Assembly: GCA_044222005.1 (NCBI GenBank)
Contig: JBGANY010000005.1
Location: 54,168 to 118,167 of the forward strand
Direction of reading: 5' to 3'
Length of the DNA stretch: 64,000 nucleotides
Origin: Methylotenera_A sp044222005
GTDB lineage: Bacteria; Pseudomonadota; Gammaproteobacteria; Burkholderiales; Methylophilaceae
Below are positions 45,670 to 54,783 of the stretch, piece after piece. The notes beneath the pieces are model-generated. The model was not told the DNA's origin, made no database searches, and worked only from the letters and a program-made list of their open reading frames with translations. A program made the position numbers and the translations under genes. Each line of letters opens with the position of its first letter. Position 1 is the first letter of the stretch.

Positions 45670-46610
45670 GTCGAACTGCGGATCATCTTTACTGGATGGC
45701 ACGCTCTATTGAGCGTGCAGAGAATATGGCGCGCGTGCTGGATGTGACCTATAACATGTCGCTGGTGCCGAATGCCGCAGCAAGCGAAGCAGCGCTATGG
45801 CTTCCAGCCTTAGAAATTTCGGGCAATCTGGAAGCTTATAAGCATAACCACGAAGCGTTTTTAGCTGCGGATGTGATTCATTATTTGGCAATGGATATGA
45901 ATAATCCTTCCAGCATCTACAGCGCTTTGCGCAGTGCGCGTGAGAATGCACGTGCCGTGCGCGTCGCGATGACTTCCGAAACCTGGGAAAACATCAATGC
46001 GCTATGGCTGGAGTTTGGCCAGTTTATCGGGCAGGATTTATCTAAAGGCGGTTTGCGTGAATTTTGCGATTGGGTAAAGGCGCGCTCGCATCTGTTCAGA
46101 GGTGTGTGCTTTGGCACCATGCTGCGTGATGATGCTTTTAGCTTTGTCAGATTAGGTACATTTATTGAACGCGCTGACAATACGGCGCGTTTGCTGGACG
46201 TGAAATATCACTTGCTATTACCTACGCAAGAAGAGATTGGCGGCGCAGTGGATTACTATGAGTGGAGTGCGGTGTTGCGCTCGGTATCGGCTTTTCAGGC
46301 GTATCAAAAAATATTCAGTGATACAATCGTCCCTTGGCGGGTGGCGGAACTGCTGGTGTTAAGATGTGATATGCCGAGGTCACTACATGCTTGCTTTGAT
46401 GAGGTCATGCCAATTCTGGAGCAACTTTCCGGCATGCGTGCGAGTGAGTCCAAAAGGCTTGCTGGAGAACTGCATGCCAAATTGCATTACGGTAAAATGA
46501 ACGATATTTTTCAAGACGGCTTACACGAATTTTTGAGCGATTTTATCGAATCCAATAATTTGCTTGGTACCGAAATCCAGCGTACGTTTTTAAACGCCGC
46601 AGTGAGTTGA
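45663..46610 (+). CDS. Alpha-E domain protein (DUF403)
   Basis: 315 residues, all helical. The start is set at ATG 45663 (MLSRTADHLYWMARSIERAEN, the classic alpha-E N-terminus); the longer frame upstream is inside the ATP-grasp gene. The motif FVRLGTFIERADNTARLLDVKY lies near residues 160-180. Alpha-E proteins always accompany the circularly permuted ATP-grasp, sometimes fused to it, and have no known activity. Confidence 0.95.
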   Translation: MLSRTADHLYWMARSIERAENMARVLDVTYNMSLVPNAAASEAALWLPALEISGNLEAYKHNHEAFLAADVIHYLAMDMNNPSSIYSALRSARENARAVRVAMTSETWENINALWLEFGQFIGQDLSKGGLREFCDWVKARSHLFRGVCFGTMLRDDAFSFVRLGTFIERADNTARLLDVKYHLLLPTQEEIGGAVDYYEWSAVLRSVSAFQAYQKIFSDTIVPWRVAELLVLRCDMPRSLHACFDEVMPILEQLSGMRASESKRLAGELHAKLHYGKMNDIFQDGLHEFLSDFIESNNLLGTEIQRTFLNAAVS

Positions 46611-46611
46611 T

Positions 46612-47505
46612 ATGTTGCTAAGTATTGAGCACCATACCCGCTATGTTTATAGCGAGCCAGTCAATTACACCATCCAGCAACTCAGGTTAACACCGCCAAA
46701 TGGTTTTGGTCAGCATGTAAAACGCTGGGATATTAAAGTAAATGGCAATCTGCATGCAGTTGAAGACTCCTATGGTAATACCACCCACACCATGGTGGTG
46801 GATACGCCCCATGCAGAAATTATTATCATCGCTTTTGGCGAGGTAGAGACAGGATTGGCTGTAAATAACCCGGAACAGAATTTAACGCAAAAACAGGCAT
46901 TGCCGCTTGCTATTTATTTGCGTGATACTCCGCTAACAGCAAGTGATGGCGCAATACGTGCATTTGCCAAACCATACCAAACATCGTCTTCCAGGCAGAA
47001 TGTGGCATTGGAAGACATGATGCATGCGTTGCTTGACCGAGTAAGTTATATCAAAGGGGCGACTGAGGTAACGACAACTGCGAGAGAAGCGTTTCAGCTT
47101 GGTCAAGGCGTTTGCCAGGATCATGCGCATATTTTCATTGCCTGCTGCCGCAGTATCGGCCTGCCGGCGCGCTATGTAAGCGGTTATCTGTTTACCGAGG
47201 ATGGAAGTTTGATGCAAACCCACGCATGGGCTGATGTCTGGCTGCAAGGGGAGGGCTGGCACAGCTTTGATGTGTCCAATGGCTGCCGTATTCATGGAGT
47301 GCATGTCAGGCTGGCCTCAGGCCTGGATTATCGTTCTGCAAGCCCCGTGACAGGCATGCGCTCTGGCGGCGGGGAAGAAGGTATGGCCACCAGCGTGGTG
47401 GTGAATCAGGCCGGAATGCCAATCAATCAGCAACATCGCATCAATCAAATTGAGCTTGTTAAACAGGCGGAATTTCTTAAACAGGCACAACAGGCGCAAC
47501 AATAA
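46612..47505 (+). CDS. Transglutaminase-like cysteine peptidase family protein
   Basis: 297 residues. The N-terminal beta domain (LLSIEHHTRYVYSEPVNYTI) and core with Cys168 (GQGVCQDHAHIF), His204 (MQTHAWADVW) and Asp220 (HSFDVSNG) form the papain-like triad. An unusual C-terminal tail of about 35 residues (from AGMPINQQHR) is rich in Gln, Lys and Ala. Predicted to hydrolyse or transfer amide bonds. It starts 1 nt after alpha-E. Confidence 0.93.
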   Translation: MLLSIEHHTRYVYSEPVNYTIQQLRLTPPNGFGQHVKRWDIKVNGNLHAVEDSYGNTTHTMVVDTPHAEIIIIAFGEVETGLAVNNPEQNLTQKQALPLAIYLRDTPLTASDGAIRAFAKPYQTSSSRQNVALEDMMHALLDRVSYIKGATEVTTTAREAFQLGQGVCQDHAHIFIACCRSIGLPARYVSGYLFTEDGSLMQTHAWADVWLQGEGWHSFDVSNGCRIHGVHVRLASGLDYRSASPVTGMRSGGGEEGMATSVVVNQAGMPINQQHRINQIELVKQAEFLKQAQQAQQ

Positions 47506-47508
47506 AAT

Positions 47509-48711
47509 ATGGCGATCAATTCGTTAAAATTCAGCCGTCATGGGGATAAGGAAAACTCCCTTTTCTTTGAAGAAAACCTGGTTCGACTATTGGAAGAGCG
47601 GGATCAACTTGGTCTGACCTCAATTATCCATGAAATCGACGCGCTGATGATTACGGTTGACCCCGAACATTCAATCAAATATGTTGCCGAGCTCGCTTTA
47701 ATGACACCGTACCATTACTTGGTGACGTTGGAGACCGAAAAACACTGGACGCATGTATTGCGCATCGACTTAAATTCACCGGATATTCTGCTACGGGAAG
47801 TAAAAGATCCTAATTTAAGGGGTATTTTCAGAAGTCTGAACGAAATTTACCCCATAGGGGCAAAAAAGCCGAATAGCCGGTATATGGGCGAGATCATTCG
47901 TGTAGATGATTTAGACAGTGTGGTACAGATGCAGCAGCAGCGCGAATTCAGGTTTTTTAGTCAGGACGAAGTACGCAAGCTTGAATTGCCCGGCAATATC
48001 GCTGTAAGCAAGCCATCACCCTACACCTACAATATTGTGGCGTATATGGAGCGCAAGCCGGATGAGTTAAGGGTGTATGCACTTGGTGTCAGCGTGATCA
48101 AATCCGAAGTTCAGGCAGCCTACTTTGAAGCAAAGACATTGCAAAATAAGTTAGGCATCAGTGATTTACTGTTACCGATAGATCATCTTGCGACGCGTGT
48201 ATACAGTCAGAATCGAGAGGTCGCGATACTGGAGTATCTGTCTTGGTCGAGCTATTATTTTTGGGGTGCCTATAACATCAAGGACCAGAACTCATCGACC
48301 AACGTGACCAAAAGTGCACATGAAGTTCCTGAATCTAAAAGCCCGGCCAAGGTATTTACTGCGAACAATACTCCCTATTTTATTAACCATTTAGAGCACA
48401 TGCCATCGCCTACCGAGACCTTTGTGCGTAACTATGGTCCGCGTTTGCATCACATGGCGATTTCGGTAAAAGATGGCGAGAGGAATGGCAAAGAGCACAT
48501 TGATATTGTGGTGGATGCGATTGCGGAAAACGGCAAAGAATTTTTACTCGATGTAATCGGCTCCAAAGAGCAGGGGTTAAAACAAATTTTTTCAAACGCC
48601 TCTGAACATTCTTCGCTCATTATCGAATACGTGCAACGTTATGGTAGTTTTGATGGTTTCTTTACAAAAGAAAACGTGGCCAAACTGACTGAAGCCGCAG
48701 GGCACATGTAG
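47509..48711 (+). CDS. Unrecognised protein with a VOC/4-hydroxyphenylpyruvate-dioxygenase-like C-terminal half
   Basis: 400 residues, starting 3 nt after the transglutaminase gene, so part of the operon. The N-terminal ~200 residues are unfamiliar. From about residue 220 there is a pattern like the metal site of HPPD and other VOC-fold dioxygenases: LPIDHLATRV (H226), GPRLHHMAISV (H315), and SLIIEYVQRYGSFDGFF (E373), matching the family's His-His-Glu triad with its IIQR-G-...-GF context. It is not an ordinary tyrosine-pathway HPPD: it is divergent and lacks the family's long identities. Function unknown; a metal-dependent oxygenase or isomerase acting on the operon's product is the inference. 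Confidence 0.7.
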   Translation: MAINSLKFSRHGDKENSLFFEENLVRLLEERDQLGLTSIIHEIDALMITVDPEHSIKYVAELALMTPYHYLVTLETEKHWTHVLRIDLNSPDILLREVKDPNLRGIFRSLNEIYPIGAKKPNSRYMGEIIRVDDLDSVVQMQQQREFRFFSQDEVRKLELPGNIAVSKPSPYTYNIVAYMERKPDELRVYALGVSVIKSEVQAAYFEAKTLQNKLGISDLLLPIDHLATRVYSQNREVAILEYLSWSSYYFWGAYNIKDQNSSTNVTKSAHEVPESKSPAKVFTANNTPYFINHLEHMPSPTETFVRNYGPRLHHMAISVKDGERNGKEHIDIVVDAIAENGKEFLLDVIGSKEQGLKQIFSNASEHSSLIIEYVQRYGSFDGFFTKENVAKLTEAAGHM

Positions 48712-48829
48712 TTTTTCAAAAATCCATTTTTAAAATACTGACTGATTTTCCAGTAATAATCTGTAGGTTTTTCTGTAAGCAAATATCCAAAATGGTATGA
48801 TTCAGGATATTTATTTTTGAATAATTCAT

Positions 48830-49564
48830 ATGACTTATTGTGTAGGTTTGCTGCTTGAACAGGGCTTGGTATTAGCCTCCGATACGCGCACCAATGCAGG
48901 CGTAGATCAGGTGGCCATTTCCCCAAAGATGCATGTGTTCGAACTAAAGAACGAGCGGGTGATTGTGTTGCTGACAGCAGGCAATCTGGCCATCACGCAG
49001 TCCGTCATCAACAGCTTAAGGGCCGCGACTGACAAGAACGAAGCCGAGAGTAAGCACTTACATAACGTGAACAGCTTATTTGATGCGGCTGGATTGGTGG
49101 GGGCAGAACTGCGTGCTGCCTTTGAGCGGGACGGCGAACATTTAAAAAATCATAGTATCGATTTCAACGCGAGTATCCTGGTGGCCGGGCAGATCAAAGG
49201 CGAAAAGCCGCGTTTGTTCAATGTGTATGCCGCAGGAAACTTTATTGAGACCTGCCGCGAAACGCCTTACTTCCAGATTGGTGAAACCAAGTATGGCAAG
49301 CCGATTATCGACCGTGTGGTGAAGCATAACAGCGAGATGATGGATGCGGTGAAATGTATCCTGATTTCGTTTGATTCTACCATTCGCAGTAATGTCTCGG
49401 TAGCGGCGCCTATCGACTTACTGCTTTACAGACTCGATAGCTTCCATGCGGATTGTCAACAGCGCATTACAGAAAATGATCCTTACTTTGCCAAAGTTAG
49501 GCAGGGCTGGGGCCAGGGCCTCAAAGAAGTGTTTTCCGCTTTGCCAAGTCCGGATTGGTGCTGA
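48830..49564 (+). CDS. Anbu, bacterial proteasome-like protease homologue
   Basis: 244-residue Ntn-hydrolase. After Met removal Thr2 would be the catalytic nucleophile (TYCVGLLLEQGL), with Asp18 (ASDTRTN) and Lys33 (ISPKMHV) in the proteasome beta-subunit triad positions. Conserved FNVYAAGNFIE and LLLYRLDSF follow. Anbu ('ancestral beta subunit') forms helical or ring oligomers and is regularly encoded with the ATP-grasp/alpha-E/transglutaminase genes found just upstream. The 118-nt gap before it may contain a second promoter. Confidence 0.93.
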   Translation: MTYCVGLLLEQGLVLASDTRTNAGVDQVAISPKMHVFELKNERVIVLLTAGNLAITQSVINSLRAATDKNEAESKHLHNVNSLFDAAGLVGAELRAAFERDGEHLKNHSIDFNASILVAGQIKGEKPRLFNVYAAGNFIETCRETPYFQIGETKYGKPIIDRVVKHNSEMMDAVKCILISFDSTIRSNVSVAAPIDLLLYRLDSFHADCQQRITENDPYFAKVRQGWGQGLKEVFSALPSPDWC

Positions 49565-49567
49565 TGT

Positions 49568-50179
49568 ATGCTGAAAGGTAATCTGTTTATAGTGACCGCC
49601 GCCTCCGGTGCAGGCAAAACTAGCCTTGTCGAGGCGTTGCTGGCTAAAGACGCGCGAATCAAGCGTTCTGTTTCACACACCACGCGGCAACCGCGATCCG
49701 GCGAAGAAAATGGCGTGCATTATCATTTTGTGAACGAAGCGCAATTTTTAGAAATTTTATCTGCTGGTGGTTTTTTGGAAAGTGCCGATGTACATGGCGC
49801 TAAATATGGCACCTCGCAAAGCGTCGTGGATACTGCCTTGCAGGCCGGTTATGATGTGATACTGGAAATCGACTGGCAGGGTGCCGCGCAGGTGCGTGCC
49901 ATTTATCCACAGGCGGTCAGCATTTTTATTCTGCCACCATCGGTAGAAACGCTGGCAGAACGGCTGAATAATCGCGGCCAGGATAGCGCGGAAGTCATCG
50001 CCAAGCGCGTTGCGGCAGCGCGTGAAGAAATGCGTCATGTGGTGGAGTTCGACTATGTTACAATCAACGATAACTTCGAGGTAGCCTTGCAAGACCTGAT
50101 GGCGATCATTCGTGCAAGCAGGCTTGAATCCCAATCTCAGTTGCAGCGCTACGCTGCCCTTATTCAAAAGTTAACTTAA
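49568..50179 (+). CDS. gmk: Guanylate kinase
   Basis: 203 residues; GMP to GDP. P-loop TAASGAGKTSLVEAL, HTTRQPRSGEENGVHYHFV, and EIDWQGAAQVR. It starts 3 nt after the Anbu stop, but belongs to the gmk-rpoZ-spoT-recG unit. Confidence 0.97.
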   Translation: MLKGNLFIVTAASGAGKTSLVEALLAKDARIKRSVSHTTRQPRSGEENGVHYHFVNEAQFLEILSAGGFLESADVHGAKYGTSQSVVDTALQAGYDVILEIDWQGAAQVRAIYPQAVSIFILPPSVETLAERLNNRGQDSAEVIAKRVAAAREEMRHVVEFDYVTINDNFEVALQDLMAIIRASRLESQSQLQRYAALIQKLT

Positions 50180-50190
50180 AGGAAATTATT

Positions 50191-50406
50191 ATGGCCCGTA
50201 TTACCGTAGATGATTGTTTAGAAAAAATTCCTAACCGCTTTCAATTGACGCTGGTTGCGGCGTATCGCGCGCGCCAGCTGGCGAATGGTTCCGATCCGTT
50301 TGTGCATGGTGTAGGGCAAAGAGATAAGCCGACAGTACTTGCATTACGTGAAATCGCCGCAGGTAAAGTGGGTTTGGAGATTTTAAACCACCGTACACAT
50401 TCTTAA
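50191..50406 (+). CDS. rpoZ: RNA polymerase omega subunit
   Basis: 71 residues: MARITVDDCLEKIPNRFQLT, then ARQLANGSDP and KPTVLALREIAAGKV. Omega stabilises RNA polymerase and forms part of the ppGpp site; it precedes spoT as usual. Ribosome site AAAGGA. Confidence 0.97.
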   Translation: MARITVDDCLEKIPNRFQLTLVAAYRARQLANGSDPFVHGVGQRDKPTVLALREIAAGKVGLEILNHRTHS

Positions 50407-50448
50407 GCTTCCAGCAAGCTTTGAGCATGTAAGTTTCAGCATAAAATC

Positions 50449-52677
50449 ATGGCAAAAACCGCTCTTAAATCATCAGCGGAACCCTTCCAGTCTGCCGAGC
50501 CGCCTTTGTTGCCGGCAGATTCCGAAACATCGCAGCTCACACTCTTACTCAAAGAATATTTTAGCCAGGCCGACATCAAGCAAGTGTGGGCGGCCTATCG
50601 CTATGCTGCCGCTGCGCATGAAGGCCAAACGCGCAAAACCGGCGAGCCCTATATTTCACATCCCGTTGCAGTGGCCTGTATTTTAGCCAAACTGCATTTG
50701 GATTTGCCGACCTTGCTCGCTGCGCTGCTGCATGACGTGGTGGAAGATACTGGGGTTGCCGTCGCGACCGTCACCGAGAAGTTTGGTAAGCAAGTGGGGG
50801 AGCTGGTGGATGGTGTGACCAAGCTCGATAAAATCGAGTTTCAAAGCGCTACCGTAGCGCAGGCCGAAAACTTCCGCAAAATGCTGCTGGCGATGAGTCA
50901 GGACGTGCGCGTGATTCTGGTGAAACTTGCCGACAGGCTGCACAACATGCAAACACTAGATGCGATGAAATCAGAAAAACAAAAACGCATCGCACGCGAA
51001 ACGCTGGAGATTTATGCGCCTATAGCCAATAGACTCGGCCTGAATCCCGTTTATCAGGAACTTGAAGATTTAAGCTTCAAATATCTGTATCCCATGCGCT
51101 ACCGCGTGATTTCCAAGGCGATCAAGGTGGCGCGCGGCAATCGCAAAGAGGTGATCGGCAAGATACTGGAAGAGATCAAGCAGCGTCTGGCGGATGCGCA
51201 TATCGAAGCGGATGTCAAAGGACGCGAGAAGCATCTGTACAGCGTGTACCGTAAAATGATGAACAAGGCCACGGCGCTGGCGCAAGTGCATGATATATAT
51301 GGGTTCAGGGTGGTGGTGAAAGATGCCGCCAGCTGCTATCTGGCGCTTGGATGCCTGCATGCCCTGTACAAGCCGATTCCCGGTAAGTTCAAGGATTACA
51401 TTGCCATCCCCAAAGCCAACGGCTACCAGTCGCTGCATACCACTTTGTTTGGCCCGTTCGGCACGCCGATCGAAGTGCAGATCCGTTCTGAGGAAATGCA
51501 TAAAATCGCCAATGCGGGCGTGGCCGCACACTGGAAGTATAAAACCACTGATGCCAACCTCACGGCTTTGCAGCAGCAAACCCATCAATGGCTGCAGCGT
51601 TTGCTGGAGATTCAAACCGAAAGTGATGATTCATACGAGTTTTTAGAGAATTTCAAAGTCGATCTGTTTCCGGACGAGGTGTATGTGTTTACGCCCAAAG
51701 GCAATATTCTGGCGCTTCCCAGAGGCTCTACCGCGGTGGATTTTGCCTATGCGGTGCACACCGATGTGGGCAATAGCTGCGTGGCGGTTAAAATCAATAA
51801 CGAACTCGCGCCGCTGCGTACCGAGATGCGCAATGGCGACAATGTAGAGATTATTACCGCTGCGCTGGCAAAACCTAACCCTGCCTGGCTCAATTATGTG
51901 GTGACCGGCAAGGCGCGTTCACATATCCGGCATTATCTAAAAACACTGCAAGCCACAGAATCTGCCCATCTGGGCGAGCGCATGCTCAATATGGCGTTAA
52001 GGGCTTTGCATGTGGATCCGAACGCAGTACCGGAAAAGCAGTGGCATAAAGTGATGCGCGATTATGGCGCCAAACATAAATCGGAGATTCTGACCGATAT
52101 TGGTTTAGGTAAACGCGTGAGTCTGATGGTGGCGCATCAGTTAACGGCGGGCAATCCAGAATTGCACGGGTTTGAAAATTCAAAACCGAATGCTCAAAAG
52201 AAATTTGACAGCATTACCATTACCGGATCAGAAGGCATGGCGGTACAGTTCGCACAATGTTGCCGACCCATCCCGGGCGACCCGATTCTAGGCTTTATCA
52301 ATAAGGATAAGGGCCTCATTATCCACACGCATGATTGCCCCAACATACGCAAGTTCAAGCTGGATCCTGACAGATGGCTGGATGTGGAATGGGATGCCGA
52401 CAATAAAAAACTGTTTAAGGTAAACGTGCGTATGGTGGTGGCCAACGAGCGCGGCATGCTGGCAAAAATCGCTGCAGGCATCTCGGATGTCGGCTCGAAT
52501 ATTGATAATGTGAGCGTGGAAGAGCCGGATGGCAGCAAATATTCGAATGTGAATTTTACCGTGCAAGTGCGCAACCGTATCCATTTGGCCGAATTAATGC
52601 GCAATTTGCGCAAAATACCGGATGTGGTGCGGATCAACCGCGTCAAGGGTGTTCACAATGAAGAAAAAATACAATAG
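50449..52677 (+). CDS. spoT: Bifunctional (p)ppGpp synthetase/hydrolase SpoT
   Basis: 742 residues. An intact HD hydrolase domain (SHPVAVA with H71; LLHDVVEDT with H95-D96 and E99-D100) marks a bifunctional SpoT/Rel rather than RelA. Synthetase domain about 220-350 (GREKHLYSVYRKM, IAIPKANGYQSLHTT), TGS domain about 400-460 (VYVFTPKGNILALPRGSTA), zinc-finger/helical region with FAQCCRPIPGD, and a C-terminal ACT domain. Downstream of rpoZ as usual. Confidence 0.96.
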   Translation: MAKTALKSSAEPFQSAEPPLLPADSETSQLTLLLKEYFSQADIKQVWAAYRYAAAAHEGQTRKTGEPYISHPVAVACILAKLHLDLPTLLAALLHDVVEDTGVAVATVTEKFGKQVGELVDGVTKLDKIEFQSATVAQAENFRKMLLAMSQDVRVILVKLADRLHNMQTLDAMKSEKQKRIARETLEIYAPIANRLGLNPVYQELEDLSFKYLYPMRYRVISKAIKVARGNRKEVIGKILEEIKQRLADAHIEADVKGREKHLYSVYRKMMNKATALAQVHDIYGFRVVVKDAASCYLALGCLHALYKPIPGKFKDYIAIPKANGYQSLHTTLFGPFGTPIEVQIRSEEMHKIANAGVAAHWKYKTTDANLTALQQQTHQWLQRLLEIQTESDDSYEFLENFKVDLFPDEVYVFTPKGNILALPRGSTAVDFAYAVHTDVGNSCVAVKINNELAPLRTEMRNGDNVEIITAALAKPNPAWLNYVVTGKARSHIRHYLKTLQATESAHLGERMLNMALRALHVDPNAVPEKQWHKVMRDYGAKHKSEILTDIGLGKRVSLMVAHQLTAGNPELHGFENSKPNAQKKFDSITITGSEGMAVQFAQCCRPIPGDPILGFINKDKGLIIHTHDCPNIRKFKLDPDRWLDVEWDADNKKLFKVNVRMVVANERGMLAKIAAGISDVGSNIDNVSVEEPDGSKYSNVNFTVQVRNRIHLAELMRNLRKIPDVVRINRVKGVHNEEKIQ

Positions 52678-52740
52678 CGGGCTCTGTTGAAATGCGCTTT
52701 GCACGTTGTTTCACTTAACTCCATGTCCTAAAGGCTTCAT

Positions 52741-54780
52741 CTGAGTAATCTTGCCGATTTTAAGGTTTTTAGCAAACCGTTAATTGCGAGTCTTGGCAAA
52801 CTCGGCATCTCGACTATTCAGGGCTTGTTGCTGCATTTGCCACTGCGTTATATTGATGAAACCCGCATTACGCTAATACGCGATTTGCGGCTGGGCGATT
52901 CGGCCCAGGTTGAAGGTGAAATTGTGCATGCCGAAGTCACTTACAAGCCGCGCAAAGCGCTTATTGCCAGGCTGGAAGATGTCAGCGGGCAGTTGACGTT
53001 ACGCTTTTTGCATTTTTACCCTAGTCAAATTACCGCTTTAAAAGTCGGTACCAAATTACGCGTATATGGCGAAGTGCGTCATGGTTTTTTTGGTTACGAG
53101 ATGGTGCATCCGCAATGCAAACATGTGGGCGAAAAAACACAGGTTGCTGAAACGCTTACGCCGGTTTACCCCACTACAGCAGGGCTTACGCAGCCCAGTA
53201 TCCGCAAGGCGATCCAGATTGCACTCAATCAGGATACGCTGGGTGAAACCTTGCTGGCAGGCGTGTATAAGCAGTTAAATCTTCCCGGCTTTGCAGCAAG
53301 CATTCAATCACTGCATAACCCACCGCCCGATGCCAACTTAGGCGCACTGGAAAACCGCAGCACGCCGGAATGGCGCAGACTGGCGTTTGACGAGCTTTTA
53401 GCGCAACAGCTTTCGATGCGTAAGCATTATGCCAAGCGGCGCAGTCTGGACGCGCCGCCCATTGCGGCCTCGCAAATTTTAGTGCCGCAGTTATTAAAAA
53501 ATCTGGCGTTTGCTTTAACCCAGTCTCAGCAAAAAGTAGTGGCGGAAATCAGCCATGATTTGACGCAGCCGCATCCCATGCAGCGCCTGTTGCAGGGGGA
53601 TGTGGGCAGTGGCAAAACCGTTGTCGCCTGCATGGCTGCGTTGCAGGCGATTGAGCACGGCTGGCAAGTCGCCTTGATGGCGCCAACTGAAATTCTGGCA
53701 GAGCAGCATTACAAAAAATTTGAAACATGGCTGATGCCGCTTAAACTGAATATCGCGTGGCTCACAGGCAGCCAAAGTAAAAAAGAACGTGAGCAAGCAC
53801 TTGCTGACATAGCAACAAGCCACGCCCAGCTTGCCGTGGGTACGCATGCGCTGTTTCAGGACGCCGTGCAATTTAATAAATTAGGCTTGGCGATCATTGA
53901 TGAACAACACCGCTTTGGGGTGCAGCAGCGCCTGGCCTTGCGCAAAAAAGGTGAGCCCGAACCGCATCAGCTCATGATGTCGGCCACGCCTATTCCACGT
54001 ACGCTTTCCATGAGTTATTTTGCAGATCTGGATGTTTCGGTGATAGATGAGCTGCCGCCCGGCCGTACGCCGATTGTGACCAAATTGGTATCAGATCAAC
54101 GGCGCGATGAGGTTCTGCAGCGTGTGCGTGAGGCTTGCATGGCGGGCAGCCAGGCCTATTGGGTGTGCCCGCTGATTGAAGAATCTGAGGCTTTGCAGCT
54201 GCAAACCGCCAATGATACGTTTGCTCACATGCAAGCGATTTTCCCCGAACTCAATATCGGTCTGGTGCATGGCCGCATGAAACCAGCCGAAAAACAGGCA
54301 GTCATGGCGCAATTCAGCGCAGGCAGCATACAATTATTAGTTGCCACTACGGTGATTGAAGTGGGCGTGGATGTGCCCAATGCCAGTTTGATGGTGATTG
54401 AACATGCAGAGCGTTCCGGCCTGAGTCAGCTGCATCAGTTGCGCGGCCGCGTGGGACGCGGCGCGGCCAAAAGCACTTGCATTTTGCTCTATCAAAACAA
54501 ACTCTCAGAAACTGCGAGAGCGCGGCTTAAGGTGATTTATGAAAGCAACGATGGTTTTGCGATTGCCCAAGCCGATTTACATTTACGCGGCCCGGGTGAG
54601 TTTCTGGGCACCCGCCAAAGCGGTGTGCCGATGCTGAAAATTGCCGATTTGGAGCGTGATGCCGATTTGCTGGAAGCAGCGAAAAACATGGCGGACAAAC
54701 TCATAAAGGAATATCCGGCAGCGGTAGAAAAGCATTTGGAGCGGTGGTTGAGCCATGCTGGCGACTTGGTGAAAGTTTAA
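52741..54780 (+). CDS. recG: ATP-dependent DNA helicase RecG, start codon unclear
   Basis: Branch-migration helicase that rewinds stalled forks. Wedge domain (LHLPLRYIDETRI, near the N-terminus), helicase motif I LLQGDVGSGKTVVACMAAL, DEQH-type motif II (IIDEQHRFGVQQR), MSATPIPRTL, and the C-terminal LRGRVGRG and LRGPGEFLGTRQSG. The first ATG/GTG/TTG in frame is TTG 52825, yet homology-like sequence (FSKPLIASLGKLGISTIQGL) continues upstream to a stop at 52729. AAAGG (52731-52735) is correctly spaced before a CTG at 52741, suggesting a CTG start or a mutated ATG. About 679 residues from CTG, which is normal RecG length; 651 from TTG. Confidence 0.9.
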   Translation: MSNLADFKVFSKPLIASLGKLGISTIQGLLLHLPLRYIDETRITLIRDLRLGDSAQVEGEIVHAEVTYKPRKALIARLEDVSGQLTLRFLHFYPSQITALKVGTKLRVYGEVRHGFFGYEMVHPQCKHVGEKTQVAETLTPVYPTTAGLTQPSIRKAIQIALNQDTLGETLLAGVYKQLNLPGFAASIQSLHNPPPDANLGALENRSTPEWRRLAFDELLAQQLSMRKHYAKRRSLDAPPIAASQILVPQLLKNLAFALTQSQQKVVAEISHDLTQPHPMQRLLQGDVGSGKTVVACMAALQAIEHGWQVALMAPTEILAEQHYKKFETWLMPLKLNIAWLTGSQSKKEREQALADIATSHAQLAVGTHALFQDAVQFNKLGLAIIDEQHRFGVQQRLALRKKGEPEPHQLMMSATPIPRTLSMSYFADLDVSVIDELPPGRTPIVTKLVSDQRRDEVLQRVREACMAGSQAYWVCPLIEESEALQLQTANDTFAHMQAIFPELNIGLVHGRMKPAEKQAVMAQFSAGSIQLLVATTVIEVGVDVPNASLMVIEHAERSGLSQLHQLRGRVGRGAAKSTCILLYQNKLSETARARLKVIYESNDGFAIAQADLHLRGPGEFLGTRQSGVPMLKIADLERDADLLEAAKNMADKLIKEYPAAVEKHLERWLSHAGDLVKV

Positions 54781-54783
54781 TCA

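Noticed and set aside
48639..48926. 95-residue minus-strand ORF between the VOC-like gene and Anbu
   Set aside because: It overlaps both plus-strand genes, has no recognisable features and follows their codon structure as a shadow.
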